Position numbers and translations under genes: made by a program
Notes under the pieces: model-generated
Told to the model about the DNA's origin: nothing
What the model saw: the letters and a program-made list of their open reading frames with translations, nothing else
Databases searched by the model: none
Shown: in pieces, positions 1 through 10,616 of the stretch
How the letters are laid out: the number at the start of each line of letters is the position of its first letter
How positions within the stretch are numbered: position 1 is the first letter of the stretch
Source of the DNA: Heliocidaris erythrogramma
Taxonomy: Eukaryota; Echinodermata; Echinoidea; Camarodonta; Echinometridae
DNA length: 64,000 bases
Assembly (NCBI GenBank): GCA_025617745.1
Contig: CM046853.1
Location: forward strand, 59,295,233-59,359,232
Direction of reading: 5' to 3'

Positions 1-698
1 TCCCCCACACCCCCCAAATATCCCTTGTGTATAGATAGCACAGATATGTGTGCTTAAGACGATGCACCGAGGTTTGGACTGCAAAGTAACATATCTCTGA
101 TTAAGTTTAATGTACTGGCATGCATTATGCGACAAGAAACAAAATGCATAAATTACTTGCCAAGTAATGCTCTGTTTTCTCCTTGCTCTTCAAAAACAAC
201 GCCGATGAAACCAGACACCAACATTTTGAGCGCTAATGTAAACATGTCAATGTCGTCGACCAGTGTATATGCTATGTCTCCATTTTCCCTACGGAGATTT
301 ATTTGTAACTATAAAAAATTTTGTCTAAGGACAAACTGTGCCAGACTAGTGCGATTCCAAAGCTTGTCTTGAAACGCTTGACCCAGATCAACTTTTATGA
401 CCTTGCGATCGGGCAGCTTTGATTATATTTCACCAAGTTCTAAAATTTACTGAAGTAGGCGTGGCCACTCAAAGATATCGCCGACTTATATATATTTCCC
501 AGTTATTGGCTGGGAAACAATCACAGCGGAAATGAGGCACATTGTTAATAATTTCTAAAAGAATGTTTCATTGATTTCCACTAACAATAACAAAAATTTA
601 CATGCACCTGCCCCATATCCTCCCTCTGAGACCGCCCCCAGTAATCATTTGCCGGCAATTGTGAAGAGTTCGCTGTATGACCAGCTGTTCAGCGGACC

Positions 699-723
699 GG
701 GGGGGGGGGGGGGTGGGGGGGTG
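699..723 (+). repeat. Poly-G tract (one of many)
   Basis: Long G or C runs recur: here, 5564-5574, 6780-6795 (C), 7228-7246, 8330-8342 (C), 15976-15992 (C), 21671-21680 (C), 45318-45358, 49958-49974, 53974-53988 and 60315-60352. Several lie inside inverted-repeat elements. Confidence 0.9.
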
Positions 724-910
724 GCAAAAGGAATGTTCGGATTACACATTGCCCTAGGATGATTTTTCGAAAGTAGTTGATCGCAACATTTATATTAAAG
801 GGAAATCGTACAGTAAAATTGCAGGATGTTCTGAAGGAAAGAAGAAAACTAGAGTAGCATAAAAATTATTGATGAGTTATGTAATTTTATAATTATCCGC
901 ATGGTCAGTG

Positions 911-1126
911 TGGTGCAGGGGCTTAGGAATTTTTTTTTTAAATGAGGGGGGGGGGCGGCACAAATATCAGACATTTCGAAATCACCAAAATATCAGGAGT
1001 TATTGTTAGAATTTGATATAAAAAAAATGTAAGGGCTTTTCAGGCATGAAAAAGTGAAGGGGCGGGAGGATATTCCCAACCCCTTCCAAATTTGAGCCCC
1101 CCCCCGATTCCTGAGCCTGTGGTGTG
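911..1126. repeat. Weak inverted repeat with G/C runs
   Basis: GTGCAGGGGCTTAGGAAT on the left resembles the inverse of ATTCCTGAGCCTGTGGTG on the right, each next to a G or C homopolymer. It looks like another decayed hairpin element. Only the tips support it. Confidence 0.35.
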
Positions 1127-1521
1127 ATGTATGCTATAGACCACTCTATTTGTTCCAACACTCAAAATGAATTTTAAAAAAATCAGATGTATTGAGTATA
1201 ATCAATTTCTTTTTATGAAGACAAATATAGTAATATGTAACGTCAGATACATTTTAAGTACTGCGTCGAGGGAAAGGGCACATTAGTGATAATTTTGTAT
1301 ACAACAAAATGGGAGAATTGTCCATAGCACATCACAATCAACTAACTAAATTGCCAATTTGAGATTTGCATACCATCGAGAGATCTCATTTTTCAAGCAT
1401 TCATAAATTAAGTTTGTTCTCTCCCTTGTCCTCTCATTCATTTTTGTCTCGTCCACCGGAGGTGAAGGTGAGACTAAGGGATCCAAATGGCGTCCGTCCC
1501 TCGTCCGTCCGTCACAAACGT

Positions 1522-1765
1522 TAAAGTTTACCTGCAAGACTCTCTTATGCTTTACTTGGCAACTGTTACTGCATTGGCAGCCACACTTGGGTGATAGAAG
1601 CACTAGGGGCATCTCCATGTTGTGTTGTCGGAGGTCACATGATGTCAAAGGTCATTTGAGGTCATATGTTAAAGTTTACCTGCAAGAATCTTTTGTGAAA
1701 TAACTTCACATCAGTTGCTTGGATTACAACCTAACTTGGGTCATATTTGCACTGAGGGTACCTGC
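1522..1765 (+). repeat. Two diverged ~147-bp tandem units
   Basis: GTTAAAGTTTACCTGCAAGA occurs at about 1521 and 1668. Each copy is followed by similar text (ACTTGGGTGATA against ACTTGGGTCATA; AGGGGCATCT against AGGGTACCT). The intervening bases include GGTCAAAGGTCA-like words common in diverged invertebrate repeats. Confidence 0.55.
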
Positions 1766-1834
1766 ACAGATATTAGACAAGGTGTCAAAAACAGTGTTTA
1801 TTTGACAGCAGCATCTCAGAGAGCAAAAGAGCAG

Positions 1835-1940
1835 AACTAATCCTTTAATGAGGTTGAGGGACCGACAAAGGAAGTCAGAAAAACGTAAAGATGCTGAATT
1901 CAGAGGTGAAGAGAGACAGCCAGCTAAGATGCCAACATAA
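1835..1940 (+). other. Coding-like fragment, Arg/Lys-rich, unidentified
   Basis: The plus strand reads LMRLRDRQRKSEKRKDAEF, then RGEERQPAKMPT and a stop. Such basic strings occur at the start of some helicase-type transposon proteins, but no further support exists. It may be an exon relic of a transposon or chance. Confidence 0.2.
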
Positions 1941-3116
1941 CATGCAGGTGCCCCAAGTGCATCTACAACCCAAGTCCCCCAAAATATGATTCTACTTTGT
2001 ACAATTTACATGCATGCCTTATTACAATTATAATGTTCACCATTATTCATATTCGTTGACAAACTTTCTCATATGAACGTATTGATTTTAAAAGCCTTAT
2101 TTCATTTCCACTTTTCAACCTTAGCACTATTTTTAACCTTTTTGCATTTTTATGCCACCCAGAGACAAACTCTACTTCGCCTCTATTATACAACTGATTA
2201 TCATCCTATTTTGTATTTGTGTAATCTAATAGGACTTGATGGTAACTTTTTATTCCATCTCTAAAAGGGGGGATGGGGGCAGTCGATAGGAGGGAAGTAG
2301 TATTTTGTGAATAGTCCTTCTCATTAATGGCATATTACATTCTGTGGCAGATACCCAGAGATACAATTCTTCTGCATGGCAACAGAGAACACGATATTTC
2401 CAGTTTTCGCAAGTGGGCGATGCACAATCTTGCTAATGCCTTGTTTTTTATTACAACACTGAACGAATAACTAAATATTTACCGAGCCACTCATTCACAT
2501 TTTGCCTTTACGTCAAGTTCTCCGTCTCTTTACAAGTTCACGTTCAATAACTCTCATTAAATCAAATTAACACAGCGGTATCGGCCAGTCAGGTAGACTT
2601 TTGATACAAGATGTTAGTCCTCTCGCACCCTTTTCTTACCGAGGTATACACCAAGTGGTTTTTATATTTCCAAGTTCTCTGAATAGTCTTCTGTTAATGT
2701 TTAATATAAGTTGTGCATTCGTTGAGCTTTTACGTATGAAAATATAAATGTATTATTTGCATTCTAATATACAGAGAAAGAGGAATTTGCATAATGAAAT
2801 ATTACAATCTTTAAAATTACTATTTACATTTACACCTGACAAATTGTGAATGAAGGATATTAACAAATATATAAAAATATTGATCAAATGCATGTAAGAA
2901 TTGATCATTAAATCTTATGGTGAGTATGCCATTGTACACTTATTGCTGGATATTTAGTATCAATTCAACGTTCCTTCTCTCGCGACACCCGGCAACTTGA
3001 CACCTTCCAAGTCCCTTTTCCTGGAATGTTGGCATGTAGCTACAAGGCTCCGTCGCTCTCAGGTCCTTACAGGCTTCCATGAATGTTATGAAATTGCCTA
3101 CGTGGTCCGGTGAAGG

Positions 3117-5000
3117 TTAGGGGAAATGATGTAAAATTGCCATGTCCTCATCTGAAAGAGTAGTAGGGTGGTCGTGGCAATGATGACACGTATCTGCCAT
3201 GTGAGTGTGTATGAACTGATGCTCCCCGTAGTAGTCTGACAGTTTCAGTTGCCTGGCCGATCCCGCCATCTCTCTCACAAGGTCAAAATCTTCGCCATAG
3301 GACATCGGACTTCGATCGCCTTCCCTCCGAACTTAACGCGTCTCCAATACCCATCTCTGAAGGATGCCATAGCACTGTCGAACAGCTTGTGTTCCTTTCG
3401 ACGTTGCTCCTTGACGGAGATATTCTGTCTGCAGGGCGGCTCGTCTTCACCGGGGAGAGTTGAGGATGAGTAGATGCCTGTGAGTGCTTGGGTACAAGGC
3501 TGAATCCCCAGGGCAGTATGAGTTGATGATCATCGCATCCAATCGCTTGTCCTTGAAGAATCTGCCGTAGTGGAATATGTTCGTAGCGTGGTTGGGATTA
3601 AAGTAGGGGGCCGTCGTCAAGTAGTAGCAACATTCTCTTGTCATTCAGATGGGTGGTGATATTGGTAGAATGAGTGCTTCGCAGAATGACTGTGGCCTGG
3701 TGGTTCTTGGGAAGCCTGAATGCAAGCAAAATAAAACAATGAAGAGTGAGTTGAACTGACTGAATCACTATTTTGTCATTCTTTGCCAAAAAGCTTTCTC
3801 GTCAAAATTACTATAATTGTAATATGCTGACGAGTGCTATAAATGTAAAAGTCAAAAACATAACTCGAACCAAAAGAAAATTGTATTGCCTGGAGGCTAT
3901 CAAAACAATTTTTTTCAGGGGGAGGGTGAGGCTCTAAAACGTGCTGGCAACGAGCGTGTGATTTTATAATTCTGAACCGTTTTTTTTTGTGTGTGAAAAT
4001 AAATAGTAAAAATAAATTGTGAGGTAGCTAATCCCTTTTGCAAAATCTAAGGAAATTTAATGAGTCCCTATAACTTGTACATGTATAATCAATATTCAAT
4101 ACTAAAACTTACACATAATGCTGTCGCCCAAGCTGATCCACCGTGAAGCCTGGAGAAAGGGACTGCTCCAAATACCCTGCTGGAGTAAGGCAGACCCGGG
4201 CGTGGGAAAATCGTGGTCCAGATAGTTGGGTTCGTCTGCGACCGGGAAGAATCGTCGAATGGTGATGTGTCGATCCACTGCTAGCGAGTCGTCACTTACA
4301 CGAATCTTATTGTCGGCGGAGAAAATCAGTGCCTTCTCCCCTACTTTTGATGCCATCTCCAAGCAGTATTTGACTCGAGCGGAGTAAAAGTGACTGTTCG
4401 TCTTCCTTGCCGAGTTGTCCTTTGCAGCAACATGAGCGTCGATCAGGCCTTTGTAGGATGTGGCAGTTCGGTGTCCCTTATTCGGTGGTTGCAGCAACTT
4501 AGCAACGGTCCTATCATCTGTAGATAGTACATAAGAGAGAATGCAAGATTAGCCAATATAATTATCACAATTTCTTTCACATTATCACTAACGACATTTC
4601 CATTGCACAGTGTATTTATAAATATGTCAGGCACTATTGGATTTATTTCTATCAAAACAATCCATATTATCAGGGGTGTCATTATTGTATTTTCTTTCAT
4701 TTTAATAAAGCACTGAATAAAATTCTGGCAGTTGACGTGGTGATCTTACCTAGGTTTGGGTAGGATTCCTGATGGTTTGGGACGGTGTCGAGCAGGTGTT
4801 TGATCTCTGGTAGTGTAAATCCGCAATCATGTCCCAGTTGCTTCTCGACGCCTCCGATGAGCTTGGAACCCATTGCTTTCAATGAGGTTTTTTGCGATGG
4901 GTGCCTATTACGGGGAAGAATGGTCGAAAGTCATCCCTAACGGCTGGCTGCCCTGGTCGTTGCCTCTTACGAGCAGCTGCATTGTCATTGGATGTAGCTT
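3117..5000 (-). pseudogene. Uncharacterised DDE-like transposon protein, three exons, broken
   Basis: A spliced, frameshifted minus-strand gene. Exon 1 ends at 4750 (NHQESYPNL; donor GTAAGATCA at 4741-4749). Exon 2 runs 4517-4113 (DDRTVAKLLQPPNKGHRTAT, then YSARVKYCLEMA, ITIRRFFPVADEPNYLDHDF, TPAGYLEQSLSPGFTVDQLG, RQHYV; donor GTAAGTTTT). Exon 3 starts at 3715 (LPKNHQATVILRSTHSTNIT, LLLLDDGPYFNPNHATNIFH, YGRFFKDKRLDAMIINSYCP, KEQRRKEHKLFDSAM). The joins restore open reading, so the introns are real. Frameshifts lie near 4195, in the C-run near 3610, near 3470 and near 3300. I recall similar unnamed proteins repeated in marine invertebrate genomes. DDGP and a later CPGDSALYPSTH resemble the DGGPD and APGHSxxNPIEH spots expected of a DDE nuclease, but that reading is inference. 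Confidence 0.6.
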
Positions 5001-5099
5001 GTTTAGGATCTCGCGTGAGCCAGCTCAGATCTACTTCTCGTTGAGCAGGGATATGCGAATGCCATTGTTTACATACATACAATGTGTTAAAATTTGAAA

Positions 5100-5543
5100 A
5101 GCCTCTGCAATCGGAGTATCGGGTACAAGAAATGTTAATTTGCCCTCTTGGCTCGTCAGCTTTCTACGCTATTGGCACGCCGATTACGCGACAAAGCCAG
5201 CGGTTGCTCATTCAGCGAGAGGCAAGTGGTCAGCCCATATCGAACCTACTCTGGCCAATGAGCCATGCCAGTAGGTGTGGCTTCATTGTGCAAAATTAAA
5301 ATACCCATAGCACTGGCGAAGATCTGTTACGTAATTCTATTCGTGAGGAGACGAGGGGGACCAATTGTTATATCCCCCCTCGTCATGAAAGAAATTCTTG
5401 CAGATCTACGTCCGTGGCCCATAATCTTTTTTGATATAAACGTTTTGTCATCCTTTCATATCCATGTACAGTTCACGACTGATTAGTTCTTTGACTATGA
5501 GCTGGAAGTGTATATGAGCCCCATTTTCTTTGTACATGTATCT
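5100..5543. other. Intergenic, no feature seen
   Basis: Non-coding, moderate GC. It may hold the decayed 5' part of the three-exon relic to its left; minus-strand PGQPAVRDDFRPFFP near 4930-4975 is coding-like but unresolved. Confidence 0.4.
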
Positions 5544-6232
5544 TTAACCCTAATAGGCCGGGGGGGGGGGCGGATTCCGCCCCCCCTCGACGTTTGTTCG
5601 CATCGCCAAAAGGAGTCACCACGCCGCTTCACTACTTTTTTCTTTCAAGTCTTGCGCAACTTTTGAGACCAAATTTGTGATGTCCGCGCGTGCGGTTCCG
5701 GAGTTACGCAACATTTCGTAAGTGCATGTCATACCCAAAATTGCTCAAAAACGCGATTTCGTGTACAAATCCAATGCAAATTGTGTTTCCAGCTAAAATT
5801 CATAAATGTTTCATTATTTTTACTTTTACTGTTTAAAAACAATTTATTTTATGTTTATGATTAAAATGGTGTCGCCGACGAATTCCATCGAAAAAACAAA
5901 ACAAAAAGTCGAAAAACAAAAATACATAAGAAATTAAAAAAACAATAAAATAAAAAGGATTTTACCGATTTTTTTTTTGTGGTTTATTTGATCAGAATCT
6001 GACAGTCTCTATACAAAAAATTAGCAATTCTGGGGCTTTATTTAATTAGAGCAAACCATTAATTTTATGCATAAATTAGCATAATTAATTAGTTGTGACA
6101 TTTTTTTGGAGAAATTGGCTATACAGTTTTGTAGATTACGTGATCAGCGGTGGACGGCCGAGATCTTGGGGGGGCGGAATCAGCCCCCCGGCTGTGAGAT
6201 GGGTCTAAATAACCCGGCTCTATTAGGGTTAA
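5544..6232. mobile_element. TTAA-flanked MITE with poly-G/poly-C ends (copy 1)
   Basis: Bounded by TTAACCCTAATAG (from 5544) and its inverse CTATTAGGGTTAA (to 6232). TTAA at both ends fits a target duplication, and CCC termini inside TTAA fit piggyBac-type elements. Each end has a G or C run around a GGCGGAAT/GGCGGATT word. The interior has no transposase. Confidence 0.7.
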
Positions 6233-8007
6233 GGAATATAATAAAGAAGAAGAAACGATCATTAGTATCTACCGAAATCCAAGTAATATTTCTTTGAATA
6301 TTAGTATTGCTTTGAAATACATAAAACTTATGGGACCCGTATAAAGAAAAAGTTGCGAATGATATCAATCGTAACTCCGTACAGGGGAATGTAAATTTGC
6401 AATTAATTTGGACCCTGGTGATGAATCACGATAGTACTAGCAGGAAGATTGTTATGCCAGTTAAATGAATAGTGAAAATCTAATATTTAATAGCGGCAGA
6501 TAGCCAAGCTTGACATCGGGGCTTGTAACTTTTACAATGTGCACATCAGCCAAATACATATACCGATAATGCTATACTGCTTTGTAGGCTCAAACAATGT
6601 ACGTAAAATACATACACCAAAAATAGAAGACCGAAGTAATATTTTATTTATACTCTGGCCCGGATCCAGGGGGAGGCGGAAGGGGGCATACGCCCCCAAT
6701 TTTTTTGACAAGGGAAGTTTATATGGGGGTAACCTTTGATGAAAAATATGGAGAAAAAAATTTGATAATCTGATAGCCAGCCCCCCCCCCCCCCCGAGCA
6801 AGGGCTGGCAAGAAGAAATTAGTAAAAATATTATATACGTGTACTTTTTGCATAATAGTCAAATGACTGCCTCGCTATACCCTAAAGCCATAAAAAGTGA
6901 CATTTGGAGAATTTGATTCTGTGGATTTCTCTAATAGATTATGATAACATTCATTTTGTTTCATGAAAATAATCAAATACCAAAGAGGGATTAGTAAGGA
7001 GAAATGGAAAGATATGAAATGGATTATTCGTAGCTAAAGTGAACAGGTTACTTTTCAGTATAGAACAATAAAAGTTGTTTGATGACTAGTTTACTAGTCA
7101 AGGCATAGCATCTCTTCGACAAAGTACTGCGGCTGGGAATGAATAAGGGAACTGTCGGCTAGCGACAGACGTGTTGCCATTTTCCTTTTATGTGTGAGTC
7201 TATGGCGCGGTTACGGTGTTCAGATCCAGAGAGGGGGGGGGGGGGTGAATACATGATTATATGTAATAATTGGGCGAATTTGTTCATTTCTTTTTCTCTC
7301 GATCTATGAAAAATGGAATGTAGCCCGGCTACATCGAAGTTCTCTCATTCCTTATTTGTCATTTTTCTATTAATTCTGTTACGTGACACCTTTTCATTTT
7401 TTATTTAATCTTGATATTCAGCTCTGATAGGTTATCGGTAACAGAGAGGTGTAAGAGAGGGATAGGGAGAGAATTATCTCTTCCACCTCTTTGGGCTATG
7501 TTTTATGAGCAAAATCTAAACTGTTCCATTGGATCTGCCGTACAGCCGCAACTGCTGGTAAGTCCATGGTACTGGCTATAACCCTTACTCGTGCTGTTAC
7601 TACAGTCTTATTGGGTTGAGTTACCTCAATACCTATATTGAAATATACAGTGTACATTAAAAAAAGGGAAAAAAAAACAGTGTTGAATTCCATAGGTTTT
7701 GTGCCAACATTTACATCAATGACATTGTCCCGGGATGATTAAAACAAGAGTATAGTGAGCTTTTAATAGAACTGGTGACTTTGAAGAATTAAAATATTGA
7801 ACTACCAGTATTACGTAAAATTATGGGTTTCGTACTTCCTGTGACAAATTCTCTGTTGGGAATTGGCTGGTTGTAAATACCACAGAATCAAGTATTATAT
7901 AACACTAAAATGTCTTTTGAAAGCCACAAATAATGTTTGCTCTCAACACAATAGAATTGATTGCCTGCTCAAGATTACCTTGTCTGGGCTTGGCTAAATC
8001 CTTTATA
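6233..8007. other. Intergenic, G-rich repeat scraps
   Basis: No gene recognised. 6655-6800 holds a G-rich scrap (CCCGGATCCAGGGGGAGGCG), a common look for decayed transposon ends, and a C-run at 6780-6795. A G-run at 7228-7246 is isolated. The rest is AT-rich. Confidence 0.5.
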
Positions 8008-8386
8008 TTAACCCTATGTTAACAGGGGGGGAGGGGTGTCATTTTGACCCCCCTGTACAAATTTCACAGTTGCCGCCTGCCGTTACACAACTTTTTTCCA
8101 TCTTTTGACACCTTGTTTGCGAAAATTGGACAAGGGGTTATTGGGTTATGACTGGTTATGTAATAGCCTGTTGGCTCAAAAACTGGCAAAAAACAGGATT
8201 TTGCATAGATTTGTGAACAAATGGAAAATATTCATTTTAGTAAAACACTGCTAATTTTGTTTTCTAATCCATTTTAATCATATTTTCTCTGTCAAAACTT
8301 ATTGAAATAATAATCATAAACAATAGCAACCCCCCCCCCCCCAGGAAGAAAAACAGTATGAAATAGCCCAGTTAAAATAGGGTTGA
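8008..8386. mobile_element. TTAACCCTA-ended MITE (copy 2, shorter relative)
   Basis: The left end TTAACCCTATGTTAAC starts at 8008. The right end, read inward, is TTCAACCCTATTTTAACTGG and ends near 8386, so one TTAA has become TTGA. Interior words (CTCAAAAAC, CACAACTTTT, GTGAACAAATGG) echo the 5544-6232 copy, suggesting a shorter member of the same family. Confidence 0.6.
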
Positions 8387-8390
8387 AGGT

Positions 8391-9055
8391 ATAGTAAAGT
8401 TTTGGTAGGGTCGGAAAATAGATTACTTTTTTGTTCTTATATTCCATTCGGATATACAAACAAAACCTCCACGTCCGTTTGGTCTAATTTTGCAGCATTT
8501 CCAAGATCTTAATTTTTTTGACTGTAAATGCAGAAATACTTGTACCATTGATGGGTATTTTGCGCCACTTTTGGCCAACATGAATTCTAAAACCTACAAA
8601 AATATCTGCATGATTTTTTTTGTTGTGAATTAGATGAAAACGTGAGTAAGCAATTGTGCAGCAGGAAATTACGAACCTGAAAATGTTTTTGAGGCGCTCA
8701 GCGTGAAATAAAGACGTTTACAGTAATACTAGTACCATATATTTTAATTTATCATGGGGTAAAAATCATGAGACCCCACTCTAAATAAAACTTCTGATCT
8801 TCATAAAAATCTAGTAATATCTAACTATTAAAATCTTTGACAAGAATATTGATTTATAAGTTAAATAACTTTTTGCATGGCATTTTTATCAATGAGGGCA
8901 CTGCTTAGGTCAATTAAAGTAATCCCTGGTATCTGTGAACTTTGACCAAATTTGACCGGGCCAATGGCTATTACATGTACCTTCTAGTGAAAGTTCAATG
9001 GCATGAATAAAACATATTTTGGCAAATTCTATGACCCCTACCAAAACTTTACTAT
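8391..9055. mobile_element. MITE with ATAGTAAAGTTTTGGTAGGG termini
   Basis: The left end (8391-8412) and right end (9033-9055) are inverted copies of ATAGTAAAGTTTTGGTAGGG with one extra G on the right. The interior of about 620 bp is AT-rich and non-coding. It abuts the preceding TTAACCC element within about 5 bases. Confidence 0.65.
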
Positions 9056-9655
9056 ATCTTCGAAGTAACTATTTGATTTTAAAGATTTATGTCATGCAAC
9101 ACAAATTTCAACCTTGGATTATTGAAAACAGAAAATTGTTATATACCTATTTGACTATAACTTGTTCAGTGTCATCACAATTGGTGACAAGTACATATTC
9201 ATGTCTTGTTTTTCCCATAATACAAGCCAAAGAAGTATATGTCCCTTGGAAAATCTGCAAGATACAAAGACAAGGAAGATCATGAGGAGAATTTAGAAAG
9301 TTTCCTGGTGATGTGCACAACTGCTAATGTGAATCACGACAACTATAGCCAACAGACTATGTCATATTAAAATGTACCTACATATCTATATTAATAGATG
9401 AAATGACAATGATATAAACCAACTATACACAAAGGTAAGATTAAAAAATATCAGTTTCAAAACTGACTTAATTATACAGCATAGTATTGCTATAACTTAA
9501 AATTTATATGAAAAGCGTACAAATTTACATGGAAAAAAAAGTCCACCCCAACGTTCATAATTTGAAAAGATTTTTTTTAATTTGAGTAGGCCTACATGAG
9601 GGTGATTAATTGGAAAACAAATTCGGTTTGCTTTTAAATAAAATATAACATTACC

Positions 9656-9806
9656 GCTTCCATGGTGGCAATTCGTTGACAGCTGAAAATGGCCACAGTT
9701 GATTGTCTTCGCTGTTGTACACCTGATGCATTGGATTTGTATATTTCCCCATCATATATATCACGGATGCACTCATCATTGGGCAAGTTGAACCTATATG
9801 CCAAGT
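9656..9806 (-). other. Exon-like segment, unidentified
   Basis: The minus strand reads FNLPNDECIRDIYDGEIYKS, then NASGVQQRRQSTVAIFSCQR, between a TATAG acceptor-like site near 9800 and a GGTAATG donor-like site near 9655. LPND-DIYDGEIYKS resembles the DVFDGxxYK spot of unnamed transposon-related proteins in marine invertebrates (weak recollection). No neighbouring exons were found. Confidence 0.3.
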
Positions 9807-10254
9807 CGTTGATAAATGAGGCGTTTGAAAGACAGCACAGAAAACAAAGTTGAGGATAGTATTTTTAACTCAAATTCCCTCAACTTGTTAAAGTATTTTT
9901 TTTAATGTAAAAAAAGAAAAAAACCCTGCATCACCAATTTGGCAAATTTTGATCAATTGTACCCAACTTAGTCTATAATGTTAGGACTGCACAAAATAGT
10001 TTGAAATAATACGTTTTCCATAGTTTGATCCCCAAAATTGGAGATGGTGAAATTTGATTTATGGGACTTCGATTTATGCAGAGTTAACTGTATGTTCCAT
10101 GAGTGTACATGTACATACATATTAATTGATTTCCTTTTATTTTCAACTTGATAACAAGTCTACAGTAAAATTAACAGTTCCATTTACAAATATAATTACA
10201 TTTTTGTCAACTTTCTAGTTTAAGCAGTTCATTGTTGTCATCTGTCATGCATCA

Positions 10255-10616
10255 CGTGGAGAAGGTTTACGGTTCACCATGTGTGTTGGTAGGAGGAAAA
10301 GGAAATTAGAAATGGATAGACGAGAAAGGATGACAAGAGAGAAAAGAAAAAATATTCTTTCGTGACAATGGGTGAAGTCCTGAAAAGGACTGTAAACCAA
10401 TAGGAAGGTTTACTGGTTCACCAGGTTTATGGATAGGTGAAGGGTGATGGATGATCTGTAAACCAGATGAGATGAGATGACTTGGTTGATGATCGATGGA
10501 TGAGTAGCAAAGGTTTGAGTAGGAGGTTACTCGATGTTTCGGACAGGTTGACTGTCCGTCATCAGGAGTGAAGTGTGCTAGACGAGCGGCGGGGTTTAAT
10601 GGTGTGTATGCGGACG
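10255..10616 (-). mobile_element. Penelope-like element 3' terminal region (pLTR-like)
   Basis: Non-coding tail downstream of the PLE ORF on the minus strand. It shares blocks with the separate copy at 28382-28760: GTGGAGAAGGTTTA with GGTTCACC, the hairpin GTCCTGAAAAGGAC with TGTAAACCA, and the stem-loop block at 10537-10565. The shared order and spacing identify both as ends of one PLE family. The hairpin GTCC-TGAAAA-GGAC lies at about 10378-10391. Confidence 0.7.
10537..10565 (-). ncRNA. Hammerhead-ribozyme-like motif in PLE tail
   Basis: On the minus strand the block reads CTGATGA, then a 7-bp stem (CGGACAG/CTGTCCG) with a short loop, then AAAC. This is the hammerhead core order CUGAUGA-stem II-GAAA. 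PLEs are known to carry hammerhead ribozymes in their terminal repeats. Against a perfect match, one extra C must be bulged for the G of GAAA to stay in the core, and stems I and III could not be drawn convincingly by eye. Call it hammerhead-like only. Confidence 0.35.
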
